NCBI GenBank assembly: GCA_023974075.1
Contig: CM043800.1
Coordinates: 31,466,452 to 31,530,451 of the forward strand
Direction: 5' to 3'
DNA: 64,000 nucleotides
Origin: Chaenocephalus aceratus
Lineage: Eukaryota > Chordata > Actinopteri > Perciformes > Channichthyidae
This document shows positions 34,757 through 47,622 of the stretch, in pieces. The notes beneath the pieces were generated by a model. The model worked only from the letters and a program-made list of their open reading frames with translations. It ran no database searches and was not told where the DNA came from. The translations under genes and the position numbers were made by a program. Positions within the stretch are counted from its first letter, which is position 1; each line of letters opens with the position of its first letter.

Positions 34757-35537
34757 GTTTATATATATCTATGCTCCTTAGCAACGGTCATCACAGTCCT
34801 TGACAGTGGTCTGTTCTACTGGATTTACAACGTGTCACATGTTCTGAATTGACCAATCACAACTTTGTTTAGCCTCCGTATTGTTTATGGTTGAATGTGG
34901 GCCGCAACATTTTTTTTTAATTCTTAACTGGGCCCTGAGTTGTAAAAGGTTGAGAACCTGCTGTAGAGCTTTCTTCACACTGGCAACCCCTACTGAGAAA
35001 CTTAATAGAACAGAGCCATTATTCTTGTTATAAATTACTCCTGGGCTTTTCCTGTAATGACATGTTTGCTTTTGGTGAGGCATATTCTCTCATGAGCACT
35101 GGGAAAGACTTTCTCATTTATGTAATAAATGTTGCAAATTGCATTACAGGTCTTTCTTCCTCTAGGAACTCCAAAATATCGCCTGAGGAACACTTTCTGT
35201 TAGAGTCTAACAGTTAGACATGCGGCAACTGTTGTGAATAATTGGAGCAGTAGAACGGTAAGACCAAATCAAATATGAGGGCTTGTGATTTAAAAAAAAA
35301 AAATTCTTCGTTTATAAAAAAAAGCACAGCCGCAGGTTACAGACAAAGACTGAAAACACTTCATTTGTTCGATTTGGAGATTATAAGAGACTAATATTGA
35401 AGATATCACAAAATGTATGGATGTATGATATTTACAATAACTGAAATATACAATGCATTACCATCAGTGTAAGAAAAAATATGAAGTGTAATGAGTTCAA
35501 TGTATCAGGTTGATCCTGTGACTTATCCACAGTGAGT

Positions 35538-38500
35538 TTAAATGATCTCCAAGTAAATGGCCGTCTCTGCATCGGCCACATTACTCTGCACCTCTCTTGT
35601 GCCTCTGACTTCTAAACCTTCTCGTCTGTCGATGCCTCCGCCCTCTCCTCTTCGTCTTCTCTCCCCACCTCTCCTGCCTATCGGATGGATCTGAAAAAAA
35701 AGCACAAATGTTGCTAATCCGTCAAATATAGAAAATATATAATTTGTAGATTTAATGTTTTCTTTTAATGCAATGCCTTCTATTGAAAAGGACGGTACCT
35801 ACCTGCTTCGTATGGACAAAATTAGGTGTGCAGTTTTGGTATACAAGTTGGTAGCTGCCGTTGGTGTAGATATGAGTCACTTCCGTGCAGTTAATGTAGA
35901 GGGGCATCTGATCCTGATAAATCCCCATTCCTTCAGGGTACACAGCTGGGAGTCTTTTCAGAACATGTCTGAAGGGAGCAGCACATGAATACTCACAATA
36001 AGCATGAGAACATTTTAGAGGAACATTCTTTAGGGCTGATTTGCTTCACATACTTTTCAGATCTCTTTCGGCAGCAGTAGAAAGAAAGAGACAGAAGGAA
36101 TAAGACCAGGCAGATGGACACAGCAGGTATCACCAACCACATCAAAAAGGTTGTCTCTGTTTTAAGACAAAACAAGCATCGAGGGATCAGATGTGAAACT
36201 CAGGTGGTTAACTACATGGATTATAGTTCCACTCTTGGCATTTCAGAAATACTGCTTGACCCTCGAGCTTAATGTAACAGCTTCACTTAGATATTCCATT
36301 ATAAGAGCTAGCTTTTTTTTACGTACAAAATATATACATGCTGCCACAACTGAAAAGCTGTAAAAAATACAGCTCAAGGTTATCTTTGCAGCATTCTTCA
36401 GCAAATGATCTTATGTTTCCAAGCTGCAGGCATGTTGCACAGATGTCTCAGTTCCATCCCTATATCAGAGTGAATAAACAAGAGGCAGAGCTCGAGACTT
36501 TGTTAGAGTTACAAACTTTTAACACACCTTCTTCTCCCTGCAGCAACAACAGGGAGTCATTTCCCAGTGCGTTGAAAGCAAAGCAGATGACAGTCAGAGG
36601 TTTGTCCATGTGGCCCCTCAGAGTGGCTGTAAGCGCGCCAGGCTCAGATGTTACGGACCCGTTGTAATCACGAGGGGGAACAGTACCATTCACGCTCCAG
36701 GTGATGGCCGGTTTGGGTTTGGAGTCGACTGAACAGTGACACAGCACCTCCAGATACTCCACAACACAGGTGGAGGAGAGCCGGAGGATCACTGGTTTAT
36801 CTGTAGGATAGAAAGAGCACATTTCAACTTCGCTGATAGCCTTTAAAGTATTGTTTGTGTGGGAGGAACTTTTTAATCTCTTCTTCTTTTTTTAACTATA
36901 AAGGATAACACATTTTCTGAAAATACGCTTATTGGCTTTATTGCAGAGCCAGTAAGCTGCTAGCTGAGTTGAGTACAAACTCTGGAAACAGAGAAACAGC
37001 TTGCCTGGCTCGGTCCAAATTAAATGAAATTACCTCTATACACTTTTAAAGCTCACTAATTTAGATGTTATATGTTGTTTGTTTAATCTGGAAACATACC
37101 ATAGTGTAAAAACAACGATTTACCATTGTACAATGTTTATGCACATAACTTCCTTGAGTCCTTGACTGTTGGTAGTAGCTTCATATTAACCATACAGACA
37201 TTGAAGTGACGTTAACATTTACATAGTGGCATTTGGCTACATTCCAATAAAAAAGTGAACCATGAAAAGTTTTCTTAAAAACCCTTAGAACTCTTTAAAG
37301 AAAAATGGAAACAAAGCCAACAAAAAAATCATGTTTTTTGCCGACCTCTATTGATTTATCTTCACCTTGCTGCAGTGATGTTAAAGTGTACTCCAGGTTG
37401 TGATCTGCACACTTTTACATCACTGTAGGGTGTGCAACAGAAACAAATCCTGACCCCCACAGGATTTCAAACAACCTTTCAACACAAAAGGGCGGTGAAA
37501 CTTGTGTTATGTTGCTTATGTTACTCTGTCAGCAGCAAAAACCCAACACATGTAGGTGAGGCTTGTTGTCAAATATTCCAAATGTGTGTATGACCATCAG
37601 AGGGAGGGGTACAAGAAATTAGAGGAAAGTATTACATTGTATGTTCAGCGGCGTGGGCTTGGACTCTCCTCGACCAATCTGGTTTTGAACTAAGCAGCGG
37701 ACCCTCATGTCCCGGGTCACGTTGAACACCCGGATTGTGTGTGTGCGATGGTGGAGGTGCACCGTGCGGCCGTGCTGACTGTAGGACCAGCGGTACTCTG
37801 ACACCGGAGGGTCGGCTTTACACGAGCAGACCAACAAGGCGCTGCCCCCCTCCTGCACCACCAAGGTCTGGATCTGAATTACTACATCTTTGGGTGAAAC
37901 TAAAGACAATAAAAAAAAAAAGAAAGAAAATGTGTCAGTGTCAAACAAGCCAGGAAACACAAAGATAGTAGTCAAAGCCATCCTTACAGGTCACATGCAG
38001 ATCCTTTGACGTGGATAATGCTTTGGCTCCTCGGTAGCTGGCTTCACATCTCAGCCTGGGTTTCACCTTGTGTGACGCAGTGAAGGACAGAGTGGAGAGT
38101 AACATCGGCCTGTGGGGCTCGGGGTGGAGCGTCTGCACCCCCGCGGGCTCAGTGCCGTTGGGCCAGTCTCCTCTCTCCCAGCTCCAGCGAAGGGTCGGGG
38201 GTCTGGAGGGACAGGAGTATCTGACGGAGCAGTTCAGCGTGACCAGCTGCCCCTCTGTGGCTGACAACATGCCGCTGATGACAGGAGCCTCAGGGGTGTC
38301 TGTCATTGAGGAATAACTCCATCAACGCTTTGCTTTTACTATACTGTGTCATGAAAACACATTTCTAAAAGACCACAGACGAGTATTTTGGATTATTGGT
38401 CTAAATGTCCATTACAAAGCTATTCAATCAATCATCCAAAAAGTGGTTGTGTATTTAGGGTGGATGATTCCAAATCATTATTATGTGATTATTATTCACA

Positions 38501-40186
38501 TAATAATCACATAATATTATTATGTAATAATTTTGTTATTATTACATAATAACAAATTTATTATTTTGTTTCCTTGTAGAAAATAACTTTGTTCTATACT
38601 GCTCATTTTAGATATGTATTTGTATTTATTTGTTTGGCTATTTTGTTTTAATATTACATTTAGCTCAGGTAATTTTTTTTAACTTTATACCGTATTTCTA
38701 CTCTACGCTTTTATCTTTCCAAATTCTGAAGCTTTGAAAAGCCTACATTATATTGTTGTCAAAGTTCCAAAGCAACAACTTCTTTTATGAGAGAAGAAAG
38801 AGAGAATATAGCACCCCCCCCCCCACTCACCCAAAACATCCAGACTGAAGCTCCTTGGCTTCCCCCAAAGTAACTCGTCCTCTCTCTTCAGAGCCATCTC
38901 AAACTCCCGGGAGTTGTCCTGGCTGATCCTTTCGATCTTCACTGAGCAGTCTCCATCTGCAATTCGCCCAAAGAGAGACGCCCGGCCTTGGAAATCCCGA
39001 CTCACTTGATCTCTGTCCTCGCTGTTAAAAGCTGTGCTGCGGAATGTAAAGATGTGTCCACCACCTCTGAACCTAATCCGAACGTCCACCCTCTTCCTCC
39101 CCCTGAGAGGGTGAGGAGTTTGAGGGGTGAAAGAGCAGGGGACCACCACACAGGAGCCCACCAGTGCTTGGACATGTGCAGGGACTGAGGGCACAGGGGA
39201 CACAGCCTGGACCCTCCTCCACAAGGCTGCTGCTGCTGGGATAAAGAACTGGAAATAATTACCAATATCCATACACAGGATCACATGTTACTAGGCCAAG
39301 GTCTACAGTATAGGATCAGGTTCAAATCACAGTAGACAGCAGGTTTATATCTAGCCATCCTGCCATTAGTTGCCTCATAACTGTTCATGTATGATGTGTT
39401 CATGTTTGTTTAAACTTTGAGCAGAATTAAGCGAGAGACCATTTGCAGGGAACATGGCCAATTAAAGCATTAGTGTTCCAAGCCTTTATATCTTAAAGAA
39501 AGCTCATAATACTGAACACATTTGTAGACAATCAAAGGTTAAAGCTGCTGTATTTAGCTGCACTGTCTGCATAACATGACCCAGGACAGTTTTGCAACAG
39601 ATGTATTTTTAGAAACGGGAAGAACCCCTATCCCCAACACAGCAGCAGTTTTTGCTCTGGAAAATCTACTATTAAACTGTTTTGTACATTGATATTGTGA
39701 ATTTATCCTTATTGGTTTAGGGATTATTTGCATATATTATTAAACTTTTATTAACAGATAATAATCAGAATCAGATTGCCTTTATTCGTCTTACATAGGG
39801 GAAATGCACATTGTTACAGCAAAAGTGAAGATAGACAAAAAGTAAAACACTATTAGATAAGGGCATGTACATATATTGAAAACAGAAATTAACAATTAAA
39901 AAGTGTTTCCAGTTTATATGAAGATAATAAATGAGCTTGTAATTATTAAAGAAACAGGATTCATTGACTACAGTATGTTCTGCAGGAGACAAAAAATACC
40001 AATATCTCCATCTCTACAGTAATAATTATGGTAATAAAAGAGATATTGGGATAATTTATTTAGGATAACATGACTTGATAAAGAATAACTTTGCAATTTA
40101 TACAGATATCTGAAGCTAGTTAATTGAAATATGAATTACTCACCAAAAATGAGAGGACACAGAAGGAAGACAGTGTCAACGTGCAT
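35538..40186 (-). CDS. Siglec/CD22-like receptor, four Ig domains (minus)
   Basis: This is a type I membrane receptor of the Siglec/CD22-like Ig superfamily, inferred to tune immune-cell signalling. Exons in transcript order: 40144-40186, 38831-39235, 37988-38299, 37636-37899, 36528-36800, 36054-36156, 35803-35968, 35538-35690, joining to 572 residues. Signal peptide MHVDTVFLLCPLIFG; V-set (CVVVPCSF ... DCSVKIERI) to about 150; three C2-set domains to about 433; membrane span about 436-460 followed by CCRKR. The tail has three YxN motifs (Y491, Y501, Y510), an arginine/glycine-rich stretch about 527-541, and ends TAIYLEII, an ITIM-like site (Y568). The usual Siglec arginine of strand F is absent (FEMALKRED region). 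Ig exons are all phase 1, as in the family. Exact orthology is unknown. It is divergently arranged with the NLR gene. Confidence 0.88.
38478..38570. repeat. AT-rich imperfect inverted repeats
   Basis: Alternating TTATTATGTGATTATTATTC and complementary ATAATAATCACATAATA blocks can fold on themselves. They lie in the intron between the V-set and first C2 exon of the Siglec-like gene. Confidence 0.6.
39770..39990 (-). mobile_element. Retroposon tail-like repeat
   Basis: It starts 'gattgcctttattcgtctta' and continues 'gaaatgcacattgttacag', the reverse complement of a common fish retroposon 3' end. It lies in the first intron of the minus-strand Siglec-like gene. Boundaries are approximate. Confidence 0.4.
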
Positions 40187-40239
40187 GACTGCAACCCTGC
40201 TCTGCCAGCACAGACAGAGGAAAGGATGAACAAAGGAGC

Positions 40240-40254
40240 AAAGAGGGGGAAGTG
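40240..40254. promoter_or_regulatory. PU.1/ETS-like motif upstream of the Siglec-like gene
   Basis: AAAGAGGGGGAAGTG lies ~54 bases 5' of the minus-strand gene's ATG. It resembles the purine-rich PU.1 box of myeloid and B-cell promoters. The call is from motif resemblance only. Confidence 0.3.
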
Positions 40255-41364
40255 TTACATCGTGCTCCTGACTTCACTTTAATACATCCTCTTACTCTTC
40301 CAATATCTTCTATATCAGCTATGCGTAACACAGATTTATAACAGACCACTGAGGATCATTTTGAATTTAGCAGTGGTAGATTAACAACTTGCCCACGTTT
40401 ATTTTAACATGTAAACATATTCAAATACTCTTTCAAGTGATGAGGAATGGTTCGGAAAGAAAGACCTCAGCAAGTATCTATGAGACGACACATGACAAAG
40501 GGTGAGTCATTCTCATGCTGCTGGCCGTTTCCTCAAAGACTCCAAACACCAAATGTGTTCATTTCTGATTCCCTCTGTCTACGCACACTGTCCCAACCAA
40601 ACCTCGAACAGTGTTAGAAAAGTGATAGTGGTAAAACTCCATAGAAAGTTGAACAAAACAAATTAATGATTAACTTTTCTGCCTGACACTGATTTGTATC
40701 CGTTCTGTCAACAATAAAGATCCGTCATTATAAGTAGGTCAGAGCAGTTGTGTAAGAAGACGGAGGGAAAAGTAAAAAGTGTCAAGATAAACATTTTGTA
40801 TTTGAGCAGATACTGTTTAGACTGCTGGTCAATCTGTTAATTTACACAGAAATACATACAAATATAATACTGCTATATAATATACACACAGTATACTTAC
40901 TGTATAGTACGTTTTATTTCATTTGAAATGCATAATAGTTTGATATTTTGCTTCATAATGGCAATAATACCAAGTCACTTGATTGGCATGTTTCTGCAAG
41001 ATCAAACATCGGCGATGAATCAGAGGCAGGGACAAAGAATGAACACTGAACTATGGACTCTTTGAATTATGCTTTGAATTGCTGAATGCACTCCTCCTCC
41101 CTGCACCTTACGGTAGAACACTATCAGCACTGCCAACACAAAAGTGCAATGGCACAAATAGACGAGAGGGAAGGTGACAGAGAACAATAACATATTTCGT
41201 TAAGGTAAGAATTTCAAATGAATAAGCATGGTAATGTGTTTTCCATATTGAGTTATAATAGTTTACTGAGTGTAAATGATAAGTAAGACATATTTCCCTT
41301 AATGTATATATTGTGTATTGACCATGTATTTATTGTATTCCTCTTGACAGTATATTCCAAAGCC
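40255..41364. other. Divergent intergenic region between Siglec-like and NLR genes
   Basis: About 1.1 kb separates the two divergent start codons. No coding exon was seen. A 3' splice site (CTCTTGACAG, 41,341-41,350) just before the NLR ATG implies an unseen upstream leader exon here or further up. Confidence 0.5.
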
Positions 41365-44300
41365 ATGAACTCAGCTCAGCACCTGCTCCGGTCTCAGAGG
41401 GACTTGCTGCTGAGCTTGACTCTGGATCACCCTGCTCCCTTGCTGCGTTGGCTGCGTGATGCTGAGGTGCTCTCTCCTGCTCACTACCTGTCCCTGCTGG
41501 AGAGGTCACCATCCAATGCTGTGGCCCAGGCCATGGAGATGGTGTGTGCCACTGAGGAGAGCAGCCAAAGGTTCCTGCAGGTGCTACGGGAGGTGCAGGA
41601 CTATTACTGCAGAGATCTCCAGCTCTGGGTGGAGAGACACTGCAGGGAAGGTGTCAGTAAGCCAGCGCCTGAACCTTTGAAAGTCGAAGGTGAGGTTGTT
41701 TTAATATACTGCAGAGGATTGTTTATTTAAGGTGCATTTAAAGTGAGAAGAAAAGTGACTAACTGGAACTAAAGACAATAAGGTTTTACTGCCTGAGTAC
41801 CATGCAGAGGTTGAGAAGATTATTAATACAGTACAATAATCGGTGATGTCTTGCCAAGTGATTTCTGCTGACTTAAGGAGGGTGTACATGCACAAAAAGA
41901 ATGTAACTCAGCTATCATAAGTTCAATGTTATGCCATTTTGATACCATTGTGGCTTTAAGAATGGCAATGCTTATCACATATCACTTTTGTCCAGACTTG
42001 TAAATATCTCAACAATTTATAACCAACATATCCCATGCTAAACAAAAGCAAGTTGGCATTTCCTTTGTAAGCATTGTAGTATTTATCTCAAAGCACTTAC
42101 AGCCTGAGTTGGTAGCATGTCTGTAGACTCCAAATGTCTTTCATATAAGATCATTTGTATTGAAAAAATGCTCAGGCAACACCTTCTCCTGTGAATCTGA
42201 CATTATAAATAAATGTATGATATTCAAACCATCTTGAAATTACACTGTGCAATATCATACATATCAAATATGTTAGCACATGCATCCTGTTTAATCCACA
42301 GAAAAGAAGCCTAAAGGTTTTGCTAAACTGTTCAAAGGAAAGAGCAAAGGATTCACCCTGACTACTGAAGCAAAAGGTATAATATATAATTTCTACAACT
42401 TTCTTTGTAGTTGTCTGTTATTTGAAAAAGCATTTAAGTGAAATGATCTTTATGTGCAGCAAAAGAACAACTGAAACCTAGCAGGAGTTTAAAGCTGGCC
42501 AACCTCCGAGGTATGTAATCTTAGGGCATTGAAAATAAGTCAAAAGTATTTATCATATATATAAATAATAATTGAAGTTTGTTGGCAATGAATTTCATCT
42601 TTCTGTTTTCCATTGCAGTTCCTATTTCTGCCCATAAAACAACCCTGCTGAAACGCACAGAGCAGTTGAAGTGTTACTCAGAGGGAGAGGGAGTGGCTTC
42701 AAACTCAGCTTCTCACATCGAGATCCGCTACACTGACCTTTTCATGACAGAAGATGATGACTTTGTAGACAGCAGCAAACATGAGTACTTTGACCTAGCG
42801 AGCAGACGGGCTCGCATCTATGTTCATCAGGCTTGCCAGCGTATACGACCATGCCATTTATTGGACCCCCAAGAAACATCAGGACGGCCCCCTAAAAGGG
42901 TTAAAGTGAAGGGTATTGCTGGAATCGGAAAGAGCGTAGTAGTACAGAGACTCGTCTATGAGTGGGCGATCGGGAAGAACATGCGTGAATTCACCTGCAT
43001 TTTTGACCTAAGCTTCAGAGAGCTCAATCTGATTGAAGCTCCACTGAGCTTATTTGAGCTGCTTGGAGAACGGTTCCGGTACCTAAAGGAAGCACTACCT
43101 GATCTCTTCACTTCACCAAGCTCTTTGCTCTTCATCTTGGATGGATTAGATGAGTTCAAATTCACCTTGGACTGGAACAGTCCTGACAGAAACATTGACT
43201 TTCACTCAAAGGTGCCAGTGTCTGAGCTGGTGGTGGCTTTAATCAAGGGAAGCCTTCTCCCAGAGGCATCAGTCATTCTCACAACAAGACCGTCTACTGA
43301 GGCACCCAAGCGTTTCTTCCAAAGATGTTGTGTGGTGCTGGGCTTCGAGGAGGACCAGGTAAAAGAATATACCACCAAGTTCTACAAAGACGGAAAAGTT
43401 GCTGAAAAGGTCTATGATTATATCTTGAACAATGACAGCCTTTTCGTGCTGTCCTTCATTCCTCTTTATTGCTACATCATCTGTACCGCTATGGCTGAGT
43501 TCTTCTCTTCAGAAAATCCAGATGCGGGTGACTCAAAATCTCTGGATCTAAACCCGCCCAGAACAGTCAGCGAGGTTTACTTCTGCTACCTGTTTACAGC
43601 AATCAAGCACCATGCACTAAGGGGTAGTGCAGAGAGAAGCACCTCAAGATCGGAGGTTCTCTCCCGAGCAAAGCAACAACTGACAAAGTTAGGAAAACTG
43701 GCCTATGAAAACCTTCTTCAGAAGAAGATCATGTTCAGCAGAGCAGATTTGGAGAAGTATGATGTTACACCTGGCGATCTTCAGAGCACCTTTCTCTGTC
43801 AAATCCTCCAGCCTGTCGAAGAGGAAACAGTGGAGATGTTTTCTTTCTTTCACTTGACTGTTCAAGAACATCTGGCTTCACTCTACTGTGCCGTCAACCT
43901 CTTCAGCCAGGAGGACATAATCCAAGCTCTTGACTTGTGGTGCTTGGGGCTACGCCCTCCATCCTCCACAGCTGCACCCCTGAGAAACACAGACATCAAC
44001 ATGGACCAGCTGGAGAGTCTCCAGATGTTCACACGCTTCTTCTTCGGGATGCTCCGAGCTCGGCTGGCAGGTCAGTTGGATGGCCTTGAAGTTTCCCCAA
44101 TGGAGCAAGGGGATGGCATCCCCACCAGGCTGGGTTTGTGGTTCCAAGAGCAATTTAAGCACGGGGAGCTAAAGAACCAGGCATCCCTAAATCTTCTCCA
44201 CTGCCTGATGGAGTTCCACATGAAGGAAGCCACCAGCCTGGCAGCACCAGAGATTAAGAAACTGTACCTGTTTAAAATGAAGCTGAGTGTAGTGGACTGT

Positions 44301-45666
44301 GCAGCCATGCATTACGTGCTGCAGTTCTCTCCACACAAACTCCAAGAGCTCAACTTGGGCTACTCCAACATTGGAAACAGAGGCCTCAAAAGACTATGGC
44401 CAATCCTACATCGCTGTGAATCTCTCTAGTGAGTAACTGACTCTACATTAACCTTTCAGATAGATGATACATTACAATATTACTACTCGACAATAAAAAC
44501 AAGTCTGAGTTTGTATTTCCTGGCTGGCCAATGCTTTTCTGTGTGGAGTGACTGCCAACCTAGGTGTACATCCTCTTCATTTATATATAATGCATCCTGT
44601 GATTAAGGTCAGCTCCACTCTTTTTTAAGAGAGGAATGGTATAACACAATCAATGTTAACTTGTTTTTTTCTATATTTTTCAGTTTGAGATACAACTGCC
44701 TGGATAGGCAAGCTGCTATTTTGGAATCTGCAGTTCTGAAGTCGAATGAGTGCCAAGTGAAGAAGCTCTTGTAAGTCATTACAGAGTATATTTTAGAGCT
44801 ATCATAATACAACTTTGAATAAGGTTATAACGAATTACATAATAATATAAACAACTCTAGCTAACTGTCTTCAGCAGATTGTATTTCAAGATTCGCACAC
44901 ATTCTAAGGCCTTTGTTTTTGAGGGACTGAATAAGATGTTTGCTGCAGATAGCCTGGCCCTGGCACAAAGCCCTTGATATGAAACACTACACTTTAGGTA
45001 TTTAATTGCAACACAATTCCTCTGCATGTCCACAGTATGTGTGGCAATAACCTGGGACCAGACGGGGTTTTGGAGCTGTGGAACGCTCTTGAGCACAACA
45101 CCACTGTGGAGGAACTTTATCTAGACATCACCGGCATCACAGAACGAGGAACAGAAAACATTGTCCACTGCCTCAGCAAAAACAAGGCTCTGAAGACACT
45201 GACGTAAGATTGAAACTTCTACTCCGTGGTCTCATTGTTATAATGCATGGAAACACTGCCCTATAGTGTGAGTCTATGCTTTGAAAGGTAATACAAAGTA
45301 ATCTCTTACCTGCTTATCTTCTCCTCCATCAGCATTGTTGGGAATGACATCGGAGAGGTGGGGAGGGCGAGGCTGAGGGAGCTGGAGAAATGTCGACCTG
45401 GACTCCGGATTATTGCAAACTTTGTGGATGACCTGGGATTACTTCAGGCGTACCTGGACTGGGTGGAGGAGATCAGGGAAGACAGAGATCAGATGGATTC
45501 AGTGAATAATGCAGATGCCCTGCAGTCTGTGCTGAGAGGGCTCCAGGTGGCAGAAGAGCAGGTGGAGACAGGAGAGAACGCAGAGAAAGCCAAGGAGCTC
45601 AAGAAAAATATTTTAGAGTTGCTGGAGTCTTCTTCAAATCTGACCGGAGGAAGACATGTTATGTAG
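41365..45666 (+). CDS. CARD-NACHT-LRR receptor (NLR family)
   Basis: This is a cytosolic innate-immune sensor of the NLR/STAND ATPase family. Exons 41365-41689, 42302-42376, 42460-42510, 42619-44428, 44684-44770, 45036-45203 and 45333-45666 join to 949 residues. An N-terminal CARD-like helical bundle covers about 1-105. A lysine-rich linker encoded by two tiny exons covers about 109-150. NACHT follows, with Walker A GIAGIGKS at 249-256 and Walker B LLFILDGLDEF around 320-330, and helical domains up to about 700. Only about four LRR-like units are seen (about 720-845). The last ~100 residues are charged and helical. The ATG at 41,365 is chosen because an acceptor lies just before it; the in-frame ATG at 41,302 would sit in intron. 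The ligand is unknown. It resembles NLRC/NOD types, but no specific orthologue is claimed. Confidence 0.88.
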
Positions 45667-45865
45667 CAAGTGTTTGTAAAAGGTCTCCATCTAAGCAGCA
45701 GCTGCTTTCAAAGCATCCACCATGAGTCAACTAACAGTAAGACTTAGCCTAATGTTCGGCTTTGAGCCTTCTTTAACTCAATTTACATACTTATTATCTT
45801 TTTATCTGCTTGACTCAACCATCACAACATGTCTCCCGTTTTCTTTATATGTTTTATATTGATGT

Positions 45866-45871
45866 ATTAAA
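45866..45871 (+). promoter_or_regulatory. Candidate NLR poly(A) signal
   Basis: ATTAAA lies 200 bases after the NLR stop. A canonical AATAAA was not found closer. Confidence 0.35.
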
Positions 45872-46456
45872 TCACACTTGTATTCAGCTTCTTTAATTAA
45901 AATATTATTTGGAATCCCTTGAAAAGTGAAGTCAACATATGTTACTTTGAGGGGTTACAGCTACCACAGAGGGAAGAAGAGAAACACTGTCATCTGCTTC
46001 AGCAGGAAATAAACCTTCTCCTGCTCAGTTACAACAAATGAACACGCTGCCATCTTGTGTTGGGTTTAGGTTATGCTACTACTTGCTTAGTAGCACTGTT
46101 GGAAATTAGGTCGGCGAAATTAGTCGGCGAAAAATAAATCCTGTAAGAATCAAGATTGTAAGACTACTATACACTAAAATACTACCTACCTATACATAAA
46201 ATCACTTACCATTTCCCTGATTTTTTAGATCTTATTTTCAATGATACATGATCAGGAGTGGTGGTGGAGCAGTAACAGCGGGGCAATGTCTACCGCAGGG
46301 GTAAAAGTTAACATTTCCTGATCTGTATATGAAGCTGTGATGAACATTAACTGTGGCATTTTAAGGTACAGTACAAACAGTGATTCCTGTGGTTAAACTG
46401 ACCTGGATATATATTTATGATCAGAGCATAGTTCCAGGAATATTCATGACCTAAAG

Positions 46457-46965
46457 CAGGGGTGTCAAACTCAATTTCATCGCGGGCCACATCAGCATTA
46501 TGGTTGCACTCAAAGGGCCGGTTGTAACTTTAAGACTATATATATAGTATATATATATATATACATGTATAAATATTTAATATATATAACATCATGTATT
46601 ATATTACATGATTGCCTCCGCATTGGATTATTATCAGATATGGTAATAACTTCATAATTAACTACGTCTGAAAGCAGAAGTCTAGGGAAAATAATTGCAA
46701 GTCTCTTCAGTGAGAATGTTAATAAGAAAAGCCAAATTCTGGAAAAAAAAGAAAAAAGAAGTGACGTTTTGAAAAAAAGCATATTTTAAGAAAAGGCACA
46801 TTTGAGATGCATTGTGGGACATGTAGTTTATGGGCAACATGCTTCTGTAAAGTAGCATGTAACCGTACAATAAACATATTATATTCTTTGCAAGCTCTTG
46901 TGGGGCCACATGAAATGAAGTCGCGGGCCGGATTTGGCCCCCGGGCCTTGAGTTTGACACCCCTG
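46457..46965. mobile_element. hAT MITE (CAGGGGTGTCAAACTCA ends)
   Basis: CAGGGGTGTCAAACTCA and TGAGTTTGACACCCCTG are perfect inverted ends. The 8-bp duplication ACCTAAAG flanks both sides (46449-46456 and 46966-46973). The interior is AT-rich and non-coding. Confidence 0.93.
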
Positions 46966-47256
46966 ACCTAAAGCCTGACATAAATGTTGAACCCAAAAGC
47001 GTGTAAGAACTTTTCTTGACTCTATGATAGAAAATGGTCCAGGGAGAAGCATAGGGGAGTAGCCTGAAGTTTGTCATGGGTTTGGGAGACTCATAAGAAT
47101 TGCGAGATTTAATATATAGGAGACAAGAATCGAAATAGGATGTGGCTTAAATTAAATGATTAATACAAATTATAAAAAGGCATGTGTGAATATGTGTCTG
47201 CTTCCCATAGGTGAAAGGGATTATGTCTTTTATAATCAATCAATTTCCCTAAACAA

Positions 47257-47622
47257 TGTTCAGGATTCAAATTCAAACACTGAGTAAGTGCATTGAACAA
47301 ATCAATGACTGGATGTGTCAGAACTTTCTTCAATTAAACAAAGATAAAACTGAGGTAATTGTTTTTGTAGCCAAGGAGGAACGTATAAAAGTGTGCGCTG
47401 AGCTTCAGTCTGCAATGTTCAAAGCAACAGAAAAAAATCCAGAAATCTAGGTGTAGTCATGGACTCTGACCTGAGTTTCAACAGTCACATTAAAACAGTT
47501 ACTAAATCAGCCTACTATCACTTTAAGAACATATCTAGGATTAAAAGACTAATGTCACAGCAGGAGTTGGTCAAACTTGTCCATGCTTTTATCTTCAGTA
47601 GACTGGACTACTGTAATGGGGT
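47257..47622 (+). mobile_element. L2 reverse-transcriptase fragment (left part of a split copy)
   Basis: It matches 51,793-52,142 of the large L2 copy nearly base for base (QTLSKCIEQINDWMCQ, MDSDLSFNSHIKTVTKSAYY, SRLDYCNG). It carries a frameshift between the two open frames. It stops at the point where the fragment at 54,192 resumes. Confidence 0.88.

Noticed and set aside
41302..41364. Upstream in-frame ATG for the NLR gene
   Set aside because: A splice acceptor (CTCTTGACAG) lies between it and the better-context ATG at 41,365, so the upstream part is most likely intron.
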